A stretch of DNA of 64,000 bases from Litsea cubeba (taxonomy: Eukaryota; Streptophyta; Magnoliopsida; Laurales; Lauraceae), in contig CM022946.1 in NCBI GenBank assembly GCA_012931725.1, forward strand, positions 75,318,339 to 75,382,338. Direction: 5' to 3'. This document shows positions 1-11,845 of this stretch, in pieces. The notes beneath the pieces are model-generated. The model saw only the letters and a program-made list of their open reading frames with translations, had not been told where the DNA came from and did no database searches. Made by a program: the position numbers and the translations under genes. Within the stretch, counting starts at the first letter, position 1. Each line of letters starts with the position of its first letter.

Positions 1-923
1 GATTTAGCTATTTGTGGTCGCCTAGGTTTTATCTGCATATTACTTTAGTTTATGATTCTTGTCGGTTATGCTTTCTATGCTTTGATTTGTTTAATGTTTA
101 CGACATCGACCTTTATCGTATTGTTTCTACTGTTCAGTTTTTAAATGTATTTCTAATTATTAAATGCCTTGCTTCGGTGGTTATCTTTTCGAGACATTTA
201 TGCTTTAGAGACTGCTCGTTTATTCGTCTTGATATTTATGTTTGGACTTTCGATTGTTTTAGCATGTTTTATTGTCATTATTGTTTAGACCATTTATCCG
301 GTTTTACGATGATTTCATCAGGTTTTATATATGTTCTTCTGCTTCATATTATTTGTTTATTTGCTTGCCAGACCGTCGTGTCTGACCCTTTTTGTTTGGT
401 GCCAGTTCCTTCTCTTTTCTGTTTGTAGGTGTTTGATCAGAGGAGGCGGTGGGACCGCCGGTCTGACGTGAGAGGCTGCCAGTTGATATCATCTAGATGT
501 CAAGCTTGGCACCGGAGTTCGCATCTAATACTTGGGGTAGCGTTCTGTCTAGTTGGTTATTTGTATGGCTTGTTAGCCTTTTTCTTTTGGGTTTGTAAGT
601 AAGACATCTGTTAATTGTAACTTGAATATGTGGGAAATAATAGATTTGTTACTACCAGCTCAGTGTGTTGTGATTTATGATTTATGCCAGTCTGTTATGA
701 TGGCTTTGTGATATTGGTTGCGTGCGACACGGAATCCGATGGCCACGGATTCCGAGTCGTAACACCATGTATAGCTTCCGCGAAAAATATACTCTGATTG
801 TGATGAGATGTGATTATCCTCATTCACGCGGATCTTGGGAACTATAACAAAAAGTTTCAAATTATTCCAAAATTTCGCACCCCGAGATCGGTTCGCTGCA
901 GGTCCCGGTTTCGGGGCGTGACA
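1..923 (+). mobile_element. 3' LTR end of a Tekay/Del-type Ty3/gypsy element
   Basis: Non-coding sequence ending at 923 in GGGGCGTGACA, the terminal form typical of Tekay/Del LTRs; the minus-strand Tekay LTR at 56819 starts with a closely similar reverse complement. A perfect 9-bp inverted repeat (CGGAATCCG / CGGATTCCG, 730-738 and 746-754) lies near the end. Sequence right of 923 is the 3' internal region of a different, Tat-type element, so this element inserted there. The next five bases are AATCC, the expected target duplication, but the other flank lies outside the window. The rest of the LTR differs from the one at 56819-59768, so the two belong to different subfamilies. Confidence 0.7.
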
Positions 924-1275
924 AATCCTGACCCCCTAACTTGCCACATACAGCTTATTAGGTCACAAGGTCAAAACCAAAATCAAACCCGACCCCCTAA
1001 CCTGCCACATACAGCTTGTTAGGTCACAAGGTAAAAAAGAAAATCCAAAAATCCAAATCCAAATCTCTCATATCATTTTTAGAACTTTGCCTTGAGATGG
1101 TACATGATCCATCTCACTACCATAAAATTCCCCTGGAAACTCAAAAGGCTACTCTACCAAAAGAAAGACTGCTCAAAGACTCTTGGTCAAGTCAAAAGCT
1201 CTCCTTCAAAGTTCTCTTCGAGGCATATCGACTACAAAAGTTATGCAACTTGTCGCGGTACCACGAGGGGGCAGT
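924..1275 (+). mobile_element. 3' internal end of Tat-type copy 0, with polypurine tract
   Basis: This aligns with 19870-20331, the stretch just upstream of the 3' LTR of copy 1. It holds two units of a repeat that can form a CCTAAC...GTTAGG stem (around 935-965 and 993-1025). It ends in the purine tract GAGGGGGCAG (about 1265-1274), directly before the LTR that starts TGTTGACACC at 1276, as expected for a plus-strand priming site. The rest of copy 0 lies left of the Tekay insertion, outside the window. Confidence 0.75.
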
Positions 1276-3766
1276 TGTTGACACCAAAAATGTCACTTTG
1301 CCTCTTCAACATCAAGAAGCTACATGAAGCCGTATCCTACCACGAACAGGCAATGCTACTTCAAGCATCAAATCTTGTCAGAATCAAACAAAAACTGCAA
1401 GATCCCTCAAAACAACCAAAAGAAGAGTGCACATGAAGTTTCGGGCCATTTCAACCTTATTTGGCCTAACTTCACTCTTCCAGCAGCTGAACGGGAGCTC
1501 TCGGCGGCGACAGCATCGAAGACATCATATTTTTTATCAGAGCCTATGGATGGTCTCAAAGTACCTCCAAAAGGTTCCACGTCAAGTTTCAGGTCAAACC
1601 GACAATGTTTGACCCTACATTAACCCTCGTGCAGCAAAATCAAGCCTCTCAGCGGTGAGAACCACCAAGGCCATCACTCATCAAACGAAGCACATGGGTG
1701 ACTTCAAAATGCTTCCAAATGGCTACATGTCAAGTTTCAGGTCATTTCGACAACATTCGACCAGACTTTGACACTCAGAAGCTAAATCAAGCCTCCCGGC
1801 GGCAGAGCTCCCTAGGACCATGATTTCCAAATTGGAGCATTGGATCGTCTCAAAATGACTCCAATAGGCTCCCTGTCAAATTTAAGGTCAATCGGACATC
1901 GGTTGATCGTACATCAAAGCGCGGAATCTTCTTCGAGACTGAATCAAGTCTACTGGCGACAGGACCCCACACGGTTTAAAACCTCAAACAAAAAGCCTAT
2001 GGTTGGTCTTATTTATTGCTCAGGAGGCTTCACCTCAAATTTCAGGTCATTCCGACATCGTTTGGCCCAGTTTTGGCTCCTGAAGGAAAATCGACAACTC
2101 TGCGCAACAAAAGTCTTCAACTTTCCCAGAAAATCAAAAACTTTGCGCTATGATACGCAAGGCTTCTCTTCAAATTTTCTGCAGGAAAATTAGGCCAAAA
2201 TATGTACAAAAATGTCAGGAAAAATACCGAAGAAAAAAGAATCGGAGAAAATCGAGAAACGGCCGAAAACCGGCAACCAAAAGGGGAAAAATCCCCCATG
2301 GTCGACCCTGGAAATCTGGGTCGCTGGATTTTCACCGAAAGATCATTTTTCGGTCCCTTTTTTGCATTTTCGAGATGTCTGGCACCTGTGGTTTCTCCAA
2401 AATCTGATTTTCGAGGCATGGGATCCATCAATCTTCATCGACATCACGGATCCGCCTCAGAAATCATGGAATCGTCATCGATCGCTTCGACATCACCAAC
2501 CGGCCGACTAAGAAAGCACACTTTCTGCCCGATCGATCGAGAAATCGACAGGACAGATGGCACCGGCCCACTGGTAGCAATCAACATCTGAAATTGCATG
2601 GTCGTCCAACATCGATCAGCATGAAGATATATCAACAATCATCGCAAAAGAATTCCAAAAGACGCGGCACGGCCCGCGACTATTCAAGCGCCTTGGCGAC
2701 CACTTAATACAGTTAAGTGACCCATTTTATGACAAGTTAATGCGGTCATTAACTCATTATTTTGGACGGCCCAATCAGAAGCAACGAAACAGGAGTTACA
2801 AGTCAGCCATAATCATGGTATTAAACCATTTAACTCCTCCCATCACAAAGCTTAAAGGCGATTAAAAGCCCATAATTCTCTATCGGCCAATCAAAGGCCA
2901 AGAAAAAGGAGTTACAAAATAAAGAATTAAAAACTTGTAAGTCCTCCTATCATGTGGCTTTAATACATTTAAAGCCCACAAACCCCCCTCATGGCCACCA
3001 AAAGCCTATAAAAGGGGGGTCATTCCAACAAGAACGGATCGGATCCCGGGAAATCGATCAAGAAAACTCACAGACAAGAGAAAACTCTGCCAAAGTTGCT
3101 ACAACGACCTCTCCTCCACTGAAGAAGTCCAACACCGACCACCACTACAAGGTTACCAAAGTCCCTTGGGAGGCCACCCCCCAAGGCCTTCTCCTTTTAT
3201 CTCCATGGCTTAGTTAGACGTGGCTTTTCAACCTATCTACTTACCTTTTTATTGGATATAGGGGCTCCTCTTGGTCTTTATCATCTAAAAATCTGAGGTT
3301 TAGGCCGAGCCAAGAAAATCAAGAGCACTCACTATTCTCATCTGAAGGATCATAGCGAAGTCCATATACGACTTGTGACCGTCAATCTGAACGAGTCCTC
3401 ACAATCTCCTGAGAAGTTAGATCCCTTTTTCTTGCTTTTCATTGTATTTTGTATTGTTTAAAAAGACATAAAAAATCACAACTCTTGTCTTTCATTATTA
3501 ATAAGAATTATAAATCGTCTTTCACGGCAAAACAATTGAAATCGCCTTTCATGGGATTCAAAACAAGTACTTGTCTCTTTTCTTATACATGTGCAATGAA
3601 AAACTAGAAAAAAAGTTGATTTCCTTTTCTACTTGCGAAGGTGGATCTCCGGACCACCATTTGTCAATTCCAAGTACAGTAGAAAACCTGGCATACACGT
3701 ACAAAAAAATGTTGATGCTCGCTCTCAACTCCGGTCATGAAAGGGTTGGACCCGACGAACTCTCAC
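1276..3766 (+). mobile_element. 3' LTR of Tat-type copy 0, first part
   Basis: The LTR starts TGTTGACACC and runs about 2.5 kb with a TATA box (TATAAAAG) near 3012. It stops at CTCAC (3762-3766), where copy 1 begins. Its missing last 50 bases are found at 24443-24492, beyond copy 1. It is more diverged from the other LTRs of the family than they are from one another, in keeping with an older insertion. Confidence 0.85.
3762..3766. repeat. Left target-site duplication of copy 1 (CTCAC)
   Basis: CTCAC precedes the 5' LTR of copy 1 and recurs at 24438-24442 right after its last LTR. Joining the two flanks restores a continuous LTR of copy 0, so this is a genuine 5-bp target duplication. Confidence 0.9.
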
Positions 3767-6340
3767 TATTGAACACCAAAAATGTCACTTTGCCTCTTTA
3801 AGAGCCAGAAAACTGCATGAAGTCGCAACCTGCCATAAATAGGCAATGCTACTTCCAAAAAATCAAATCTTGTCAGAATCAAACAAAAACTGCAAGATAC
3901 TTCACGACAGCCAAAAGAGGAGTACACAAGAAGTTTCGGGCCATTTCAAAATCATTTGGCCTAACTTCGCTTCTCCGGCAGCTGAAAAGGAGCTCCCGAC
4001 GGCGAAAGCATCGGAGACACCAAATCTTCGATCAGAGCCGATGGATGGTCTAAAAATACATCCAAAAGGCTCCACGTCAAGTTCCGAGTCAAACCGACAA
4101 CGTTTGACCCTACATCAACCCTCGAACAGCTAAATCAAGCCTCTCGGCGGCGAGAACCTCCGAGGCCATCACTCATCAGATAGAGCACATGGACGGTTTC
4201 AAAATGCTTACAAAGGGCTACAAGTAAAATTTCAGGTCATTTCGACAACATTTGACCAAACTTTGACGCTCGGAAGCCAAATCAGGCATCTCAGCGGCGA
4301 AGCTCCCCGGGACCATGGTTTCCAAGACAGAGCCTATGGATCATCTTAAAATAACTCCAATAAGTTCCCTATCAAATTTTAAGTCAATCGGACATCGGTT
4401 GACCGCACATCAAGCCGCGACATCTTCATCGCGACAAAAACAAGTCTATTGGTGATAGGACCCCAAACGGCTTCAAAACTCAAATAAAAGCCTATGGTTG
4501 GTCTTATTTATTACTCAGCAGACTTCACCCCAATTTCAGGTCATTCCGACATCGTTTGGCCCAATTTCAACTTCTGATGGAAAATCGACAGCTCTGCACG
4601 ACAAAGTCTTTGGCTTTCTCGGAATATTGGAAACTTTGCAAACAAAAATGAAAGGATTCTCATCAGGTTTTCTACAGGAAAAAGTCAGGCCAATAAATGA
4701 TAAAAAATGTCAAGGAAAAATTTAGAAGAAAAAAGAAACGAAAAACAGCAAAAACGGACACAAAATGGGACAAAAGGGGGGAAAACCCCCCCAGGGTCGC
4801 CAGCCCCTCTGACCCTGGGGCCCGGGATCGCCGGGAGGGCCCCGAAAACCCCATTTTTCACCCTTTTTTCGCGATTCGAAGCGTCCGGCCTCTGGTATTT
4901 TCCAAAATTCATACTTTTGACACCAAATCCTCTGACATCCGTCAAAATCACGGGTCAATCATCAAAGAGTATCGAAATCAATATTGATCGCCAACCGGTC
5001 AACCAAAAAAGTGTGCTTTCTACCCTACGGATCGAGAAATCGACAGGACAGATGGCATCGACCCGCTATTGGCAACCAATACCTGAAGTTACGTGGTCAT
5101 CTGATATCGATCTACATGAAGATCCATCGTTGATCATTGCCAGAAGAAACCTAAAAGACGCGGCACGGCCCGCGACTCTTCAACTGCTCGGCGACCACTT
5201 AATGCAATTAATTGACTAGCTTTATTGCAGTCATTAATCCATTTCTTTGGACGGCCCAATCAGAAGCAATCATCCGGGAGTTACAAGTTAATTGATTCAT
5301 GGCATTTAACCCATGAAACTCCTCCCATCATGGCGATTAAATGCCCTCAATCTCCTCCGGCCAATCGGAAGCCAAGAAAAAAGAGTTACAAAATAAAGGA
5401 ATTAAATCTTGTAACTCATCCCATTATGCGGCTTAATGACAATAAAAGCCCATAAACCCTCCTAAATGGCTACCAAAAAGCCTATAAATAGGAGAGCACT
5501 CCAAGAAGAAATGACAGCACAGAAAACACACAACAGACTGCAGAAAATCCGAAAACTCAGACAGAAAAAGGCATCAAAAAGAGAAAACTCTTTGGAAGTT
5601 CTACACCGACCACCGCTACAAGGTGACAAAAGTCCCTTGGGAGGTACCCCCCCCAAAGGTCCTTGCCTTCTCCTTCTCCCTCTAATGGCTTAGACGTGGC
5701 TTTTCAACCCGTCTACTTAGTTTTTTATTGGACATAGGACCTCCTTTTGGTCTTTGTCCTCTAAAAACCTGAGGTTATTGCCTAGCCAAGCGAATCAATA
5801 GCATCCTCTATTCTCATCTACATGGATGATGGCAAAGTCCATATATGGCTTGCGACGGTCAATCTGAACGGGTCCCCCACAATCTCCTGACAAGTTAGAT
5901 CCTCCTTTTCTTGCTTTTCATTGTAGTTTGTATTTTTCCAAAAGAGACAAAAATCACAACTATTGTCTTTCATTATTGATAAGAATTGTAAATCGACTAT
6001 AAACGCCAAAATCGGCTATTATCGCCAAAAATCGGCTATAAAAGCCAAAAGCGGCTATAAACGCCAAAAAAATCGCCTTTCACGGCAAATCAAGAAAATG
6101 TCTTTTTTCTTAAATAAATGTGCAATGGAAAACTTGAAAGAAGTTGATTTCCTTTTTACTTACGAAGGTCGATCTCCGGATCACCACTTGTAATTTCAAG
6201 TAAAAATAGAAAATCTGGCACACCCACACAAAAAAATGTTGATGCTCTCTTCTGCCCCCCGGTTACGAAAGGGTCGTACACAAACGGACTCCCACGTCCG
6301 CCGACCCCGGTAGAACCTGGCAGAATGCGCCGTTCCATCA
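3767..6340 (+). repeat. 5' LTR of copy 1
   Basis: This 2,574-bp LTR begins TATTGAACACC where other copies have TGTTGACACC, so the first dinucleotide is TA instead of TG. It ends CGTTCCATCA. It holds a TATA box at 5483, a C-rich block near 4790-4830, and four units of a roughly 20-bp repeat around CGGCTATAAACGCC (5994-6070). Open frames inside it recur in the other LTRs but carry no recognisable domain. Confidence 0.88.
5483..5490 (+). promoter_or_regulatory. TATA box of the copy 1 5' LTR
   Basis: TATAAATA followed by GGAG sits about 860 bp before the LTR end. The same box lies at equivalent places in the other LTRs (near 22047, 23558 and 44457), so it probably sets the U3/R boundary about 30 bp downstream. 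Confidence 0.7.
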
Positions 6341-6343
6341 AGC

Positions 6344-6361
6344 TGGCACACCCGGTGGGAC
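6344..6361 (+). other. Primer-binding site of copy 1
   Basis: TGGCACACCCGGTGGGAC starts three bases after the LTR end. A leading TGG is the complement of a tRNA CCA end, and this position is where minus-strand priming occurs. Copy 2 has a diverged version, TGGCTCCACCCGG, at 45347. I cannot name the tRNA with confidence. Confidence 0.7.
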
Positions 6362-6569
6362 TCGTTCATTTGAGAACACGATGCTAGAAATGAAATATTT
6401 GCATATCATATCTATTACTCTATGCTTATACTTCTTTTCTTGATTCCTTGGTTACTTTCTAATTGGTGGCCTATGTTGGATTCTGCATCTAAAAAAAATG
6501 AGATGAGATTTTTTGGAAAATTTTAATTCTTTGAATTTATTTCCACTCTTTCTCTTTTAAAAAAAATCA

Positions 6570-7470
6570 GATTTTTCATTTTGGATTTAAAATTGAGAAA
6601 CCTTGATCCTTTCCTATCGTTCATCGTGCTTGCAGAAATGTTGACCCTGTTCGACTAAGGTTTTGGGCCATCGTTTCTATTTGATGAGTTCATTAAAGAT
6701 AAATATATATATTTAAAATCAAAAAATCATATTTTTCATTTTGGATTCAAATTTGAGAAACCTTGATCATTTCCTATCGTTCATCGCGCTTGCAGAAATG
6801 TTGAGCCTGTTCGACTAAGGTTTTGGGCCATCGTTTCTCTTCGATGAGTTCATTAGAGATCTAAACAAAAAAACAAAAAAAATCAGATTTTTCAGTTTGG
6901 ATTCAAAATTGAGAAACCTTGATCCTTTCCTAACGTTCATCGTGCTTGCAGAAATGTTGAGCCTGTTCGACTAAGGTTTTGGGCCATCGTTTCTCTTTGA
7001 TGAGTTCATTAAAGATCTAAATATATATATAAAACCAAAAAAAATCATATTTTTCATTTTGGATTCAAAATTGAGAAACCTTGATCCTTTCCTATCATTC
7101 ATCGTGCTTGCAGAAATGTTGAGCCTGTTCGACTAAGGTTTTGGACCATCGTTTCTCTTCGATGAGTTCATTAAAAAAAAAAAAAAACAAAAAATCAGAT
7201 TTTTCATTTTGGATTCAAAATTGAGAAACCTTGATCCTTTCCTATCGTTCATCGTGCTTGCAGAAATGTTGAGCCTGTTCGACTAAGGTTTTGGACCATC
7301 GTTTCTCTTCGATGAGATCATTAAAAAAAATAAAAAAATAAAAAATAAGATTTTTCATTTTGGATTCAAAATTGAGAAACCTTGATCCTTTCCTATCGTT
7401 CATCATGCTTGCAGAAATGTTGAGCCCGTTCGACTAAGGTTTTGGGCCATCGTTTCTCTTCGATGAGTTC
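6570..7470 (+). repeat. Leader tandem repeat, six units of about 150-160 bp
   Basis: The unit contains AAAATTGAGAAACCTTGATC, a run with CATCGTGCTTGCAG, and TTGGGCCATCGTTTCTCTTC, separated by A-rich spacers. Unit anchors lie near 6589, 6749, 6905, 7066, 7216 and 7367. Copy 2 has five units at 45600-46340, so the array has expanded or shrunk between insertions. It has no coding potential and lies between primer site and gag. Confidence 0.88.
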
Positions 7471-7499
7471 ATTAATGATTTTAAAAAAAAATAATATAA

Positions 7500-8549
7500 A
7501 AAAAGACATAGACCACTAAGGTTAAACCAACTGCGTTCTTTGATCATGGTTGATTCAAGAAAAGCCTTGTCCAGAGTGTGGAGACAGCTTGACTGTTCTA
7601 GGCAAGGGTCCTCCAAACGGGTTCATTAAGTAATCCTACCCTTACCTGGGGGCAATTATATCAATCGAGATTTCATAAGACCGGGTTAGGAGGCCTATGT
7701 GTACTCTCTCGTCTTTTAAATAAATTTTTTTCAAAATAAAAATTTTTAAAATAAAAATTTTTTAAATAAAAATTTTAAAATAAAAAAAATTCAAAAAAAA
7801 TATTAAATAAATAAATAAAAATTTTTAAAAAAAATCTTGAAAAAATAAAATCTTCAAAAAAAAGAAACAACTTCCGTCATTTTGGGTTTAGATTGGAGAA
7901 ATTTTGGTCTCCTCCTTTCTGAGCATTGGCGCTCGTGGAAATCGTTGAGCCCGTGTTCAGATTGGAATGCCTTTTGCTCTCTTTGATGAACCCGATATTG
8001 GCCTTTCAAAAAAAAAAAACTCGTCATTTTTGGATTCAGATCCGAGAAATTATGGTTCATTTCCTTCTGTGTACTGGCGCTCGCGGAAATCGCTGAGACC
8101 GTATTTAGATCGGAATACCATCTGCTCTCTTTGATGAATCCAATCTTGACCTTTCAAAACAGAGAATCTCATCTCATGGATTTGGTCTCAAAATATTTGT
8201 GTCTAGTGGTACTAGTACGCCCTTTCAGGGTCTACTGTATTCGCGGCCGACACATTTGTAACTCCAACCTTATATTCTTCTTACATCGAGCAAGCTCTGC
8301 TTCTCGATAAGTCGAATTTAGGTTTACAATTGCTTCTAACAGTCACTGGGACGCTCATTCTGGGCTTACTATACCTGCGACCAGAACAATTGTACCCTTT
8401 ATGGCCTTTTGCCTTCTTCATATTGCTTGGGTCGTATCCCTCGAGCAATTTGAAAAGATAAAACCATAGAACTTCCCATTTATGATCATTATATTCTTAT
8501 GATTACTAATGGATGTGGTCTTGTTTCAGAAACTTTTCGAAAACTAACA
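7500..8549 (+). other. Leader between tandem repeat and gag, with two-unit repeat
   Basis: This stretch is conserved in copy 2 (46360-47427). A second repeat of about 155 bp occurs twice (7870-8010 and 8020-8160), marked by CTGGCGCTCGCGGAAATCGC and TTTGATGAA. From 8178 it matches the small reading frame of copy 2 (47053-47361), but one extra base near 8240 breaks that frame here. It ends with branch-point and splice-acceptor-like signals just before the gag ATG. Confidence 0.6.
8504..8529 (+). promoter_or_regulatory. Candidate 3' splice site before gag
   Basis: TACTAAT, a perfect branch-point consensus, is followed 12-19 bases later by a T-rich tract and TTTCAG, ending 20 bp before the gag ATG at 8550. 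The arrangement is unchanged in copy 2 (ending at 47405). The matching donor would lie in the leader; I could not choose one. Confidence 0.5.
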
Positions 8550-11500
8550 ATGGCAGCTTCACTAACCATTACCTTCAATGAGAATAAGCACCAACTTATG
8601 CTTCAACAAAAGAAACTACGCGCACCAACAAGCGCCCCATGAGCTGCCGAAGCGTCAACTCCCTCGGCAACTCTCTGAACTCTGGGTCGACCTCGACTCC
8701 CCGGACTATTGTCTTTGGGATGCTGGGACCATTCCCACTTCCCGAGGAACAAACTGCTCCTTCCAAGAAGCAGAAGCTCGCCTCTCAACGTGTCACTACC
8801 GTGACACCAAAGGCGAGCACCAGAAGGCCCGAAGCCCGTGGCAGCCCCACGAAGCCTCTACCCGTAAACGACCAGGTCTATCCCAAGACTTGGTCCCCAA
8901 GACCTTCACCAAAATAAAGAAGGTCCCAAACATCCACCAAGCCAGCATACCTGGCCCCACTCAAGGAGAACCAGTTCTACCCTCTTGCTTACATGAAAGA
9001 TGAGAGACTCATCTCCAACCTGACTCCCAAGTCAACCCAGCATGAGCCGGCTTGTTCCTACAAGCCCAAAATCAAATCATGCATCACTAGGCCTCTACAA
9101 GCACCTGCTAAGGCCTACAAACCTGCAGTTCTACCCTTCATGTCTACAGGGGCCGAACTCCAAAAATTCAAAGCTTCGCTGCAACAGGGGAAGGACCGGG
9201 TTCGCATCCTGTCCTTGCCCAGCTACAAAGAAGACAAGCTTAGCTGCTGCGCCCGAGGGAGCACATCCTTCGTTGTCAAAGCCCAGCCAGAGCTGACCGA
9301 AGCTCAAATTGCTCATCGTATACGCCGCCGCGCGTCGTATCGACAAAAGATATTAGAGAAGCAAAGGATCCAGTCTCCTACACTTCAAGTCTCTCCCAAA
9401 TGGGTCGAAAAAGAAAGACCCAACCAAGTTGCTGCCGTCCATATGGTTGGAAAAACCAGAAGACGTAAAAAATCAGCAACAAAAATCCATGTCCGACGTC
9501 CGATGACCCGCGGCGTCTCCAGGACAAGAAGACATTCAGAAGAATCCCCTGTTCCTTCAAGCAAAGGACGGCAGAGTGATCCTTCCTCAAGCTCTTCATC
9601 AAAAAGAATGAGCCACAGCTCAGTCACCAGGGCAGTTTCTTCGTTCGAATCCCGAGGGATGAACGTCCTGGCTACAAATTCTGAGCCACCACCCCGCAAT
9701 CCACCTCAAGATGATGCGATCACATGCATCCAGCAGTTGGAACAAGGCTAGCAGAGGATTGAAACTCTGATGGAAAACCTTCTCCTCGCCTTCCAAAATC
9801 AGGCAAACAATGAACCTCCTCCGAATCATCAAGACGATGAGGTAAATGGAGAAGAAAATGAGTCACGCGCCCTTACTAAAAAGGACGTAGACAGTATCCT
9901 CGCCAAAGCAAAAGAAGAGCATATACTCAAGGAGCATGGGATCAAGCCACCATATCCCTTATGGATGGACTCGGTCCCGTTCCCCATAAAATTCAAGCAT
10001 CCTACTCTCCAAACATATACGGGGAAGGGATCAGCCAGACAGCACGTCATCCACTTCAAGATCCTGACGGGAGCTATCGCAGATCAAGATGCACTCAAGA
10101 TCCGCCTCTTTGCAAGTACCCTAAAAGGTACGACCTTCGATTGGTACTCCACTCTGCTGGAGGACTCCATCCAAAATTGGGCCATGCTAGAGACACGCTT
10201 TCTGACTCACTTCAAAGGTGAGGATCATCCCGCTACTATGGCTCAGTTGTGCAGCCTAAAACAGGGGGAGAATGAGTCAACATATGACTTCATTCACAAG
10301 TGGAAAGCGATGGCATACAAATGCTCTGATGTATTGCCACAAGCGTCGCTAGTCGACATTTGTCGAAACAACATGAGAGCCAGAATCCGCTCCATGATCA
10401 TCGACAACAAATCAAAGAACCTGGGAGAACTCCTAGAAGCTTCCATGGAAGCTAAAATGGTGATTAAAGACCTCAACAGTCAGAAATCCTTAAGAAAAGA
10501 GCCAACCGCCATTGCAACCTCTAAACCAAATAAGAAAGAGGTCCTCAATGTGCAGACTAAGTCAGCTCCTCAGCCACCAAAGAAAGCTGAAAACAAAGCT
10601 GCTGGTAAGAGACCTGATCTCTCTGATGCCTTCAAAGAACGAGTAGAGAAGAAATACCCGTTTGATGAAGATGTTGATGAAATCTTCGGGGCTCTTGTGG
10701 CAAACGGTAAGCTCACCTTGCCTGAACCAAAAAGACCGGGTGATTTTGGCAAAACCAACGATCCTCGGTACTGTCCATACCATCAGATGATCTCGCATCC
10801 TCTCAATCAATGCTTCATTGTGAGAGAGAAAATAAACAAGATGTGGAAAAATGGAGTCATCACCTTTGACAAAAACTATGGGTCTGCCTCCATCAACATG
10901 GTGACATGTGGACAAACATCAAAATCACTGAAGAAGAAGATCACTACTTCCTTCAAGGTGATAAACAGAATCCAAGCGTCCGAAGAACTGGTTCCTTACT
11001 CGACACCAGACGGACAACCCATATGGGTGCATCCCGATCTCCTGGAAGATGAAAATTGGGAGGTCGTGAAAATAAAGCCTACAACTCAACAGCGAAGGCA
11101 TGCTAGGAAACATCTCCTCAAGCTCAAACGGCAAGAGAAGACCCAGCCAAAACAAGAAGTCCAAGAAAAGGCAGAGGCTTCCTGTACCGCTTCACTGGAG
11201 GCAACAAAAACATCCCTTCCAGAGACTTCAAAGGGGGTAAGAAAATTCACTCTCAGTGATTTCATGCCACCTCAATTTAAAGAAGAAGCCACGCAGGAGG
11301 CATCATACTCTTGCAATTCGGTAGTTGGATTCTCCATTCATGGATACGAGTCCAGCGACACCGATGATGGATTTGAATCCAACTACACCGATGAGTGGGA
11401 GGAGTCCCTTGAAACAGGAGAATATCTCTCCGACGAAGAATGGGTTCCTAAGACCCATCTTATGCCAGTAATCTGGTATAACCCCCTACAACCGCAAGGA

Positions 11501-11845
11501 TCCTTGTCTGATGATGAAGAAGACCAAGAGGCTGTACAAGAAAATGCTGCTGACCCAGCACATCTCATTGCTCCAGTGGAAATCAACCATGTTAAGCCAC
11601 AAAGAGCTGATGAAGAAGAAGATTTGGCTCCCATGCCTGATCTTGAAGAATATACAAGGATCTTGCAGCGTCTCGCTTTAGAACAAGAGCAAGACTGTAT
11701 CAACGAGCTTCCTCGCAATCTAGAGCCTGAAGTCCATGAAGACCATCAGGTACATCCTCCTCTTAATACACACCAAGCAGTTGCTGAATGCCACCAAGTG
11801 GTTGGAAGTCGGATTTCAATCCTTCAAACTTCAATCGACAACTAG
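8550..11845 (+). pseudogene. gag: gag polyprotein of Tat-type copy 1 (broken)
   Basis: Gag packages the element RNA into cytoplasmic particles. The frame starts at 8550 (the same start as 47428 in copy 2), shifts near 8615, meets stops near 8915 and at 9749, then stays open from 9770 to 11845 (691 codons). The N-terminal third is basic and rich in Arg, Ser and Pro. The capsid-like retrotransposon gag domain lies at about 9950-10320 and includes FASTLKGTTFDWYSTLLEDS followed by WAMLETRFLTHF. A zinc motif, CPYHQMISHPLNQC (about 10767-10810), is the C-x2-H type common in Tat elements. An acidic tail (11340-11700) follows. Two stops look like CAG to TAG changes when compared with copy 2. After the tail, sequence jumps straight to the region before integrase, so protease, RT and RNase H are absent. 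Confidence 0.85.

Noticed and set aside
12..428. Open frame of 138 codons, Phe/Leu/Cys-rich, in the first 430 bases
   Set aside because: Starts with TTG, lies in LTR-type sequence, and shows no domain; composition follows the T-rich DNA.
3690..3780. Adjacent LTRs at 1276 and 3767 read as a tandem LTR pair
   Set aside because: The first LTR lacks its end here, and that end is found at 24443-24492 after the CTCAC duplication, so it is a nested insertion.
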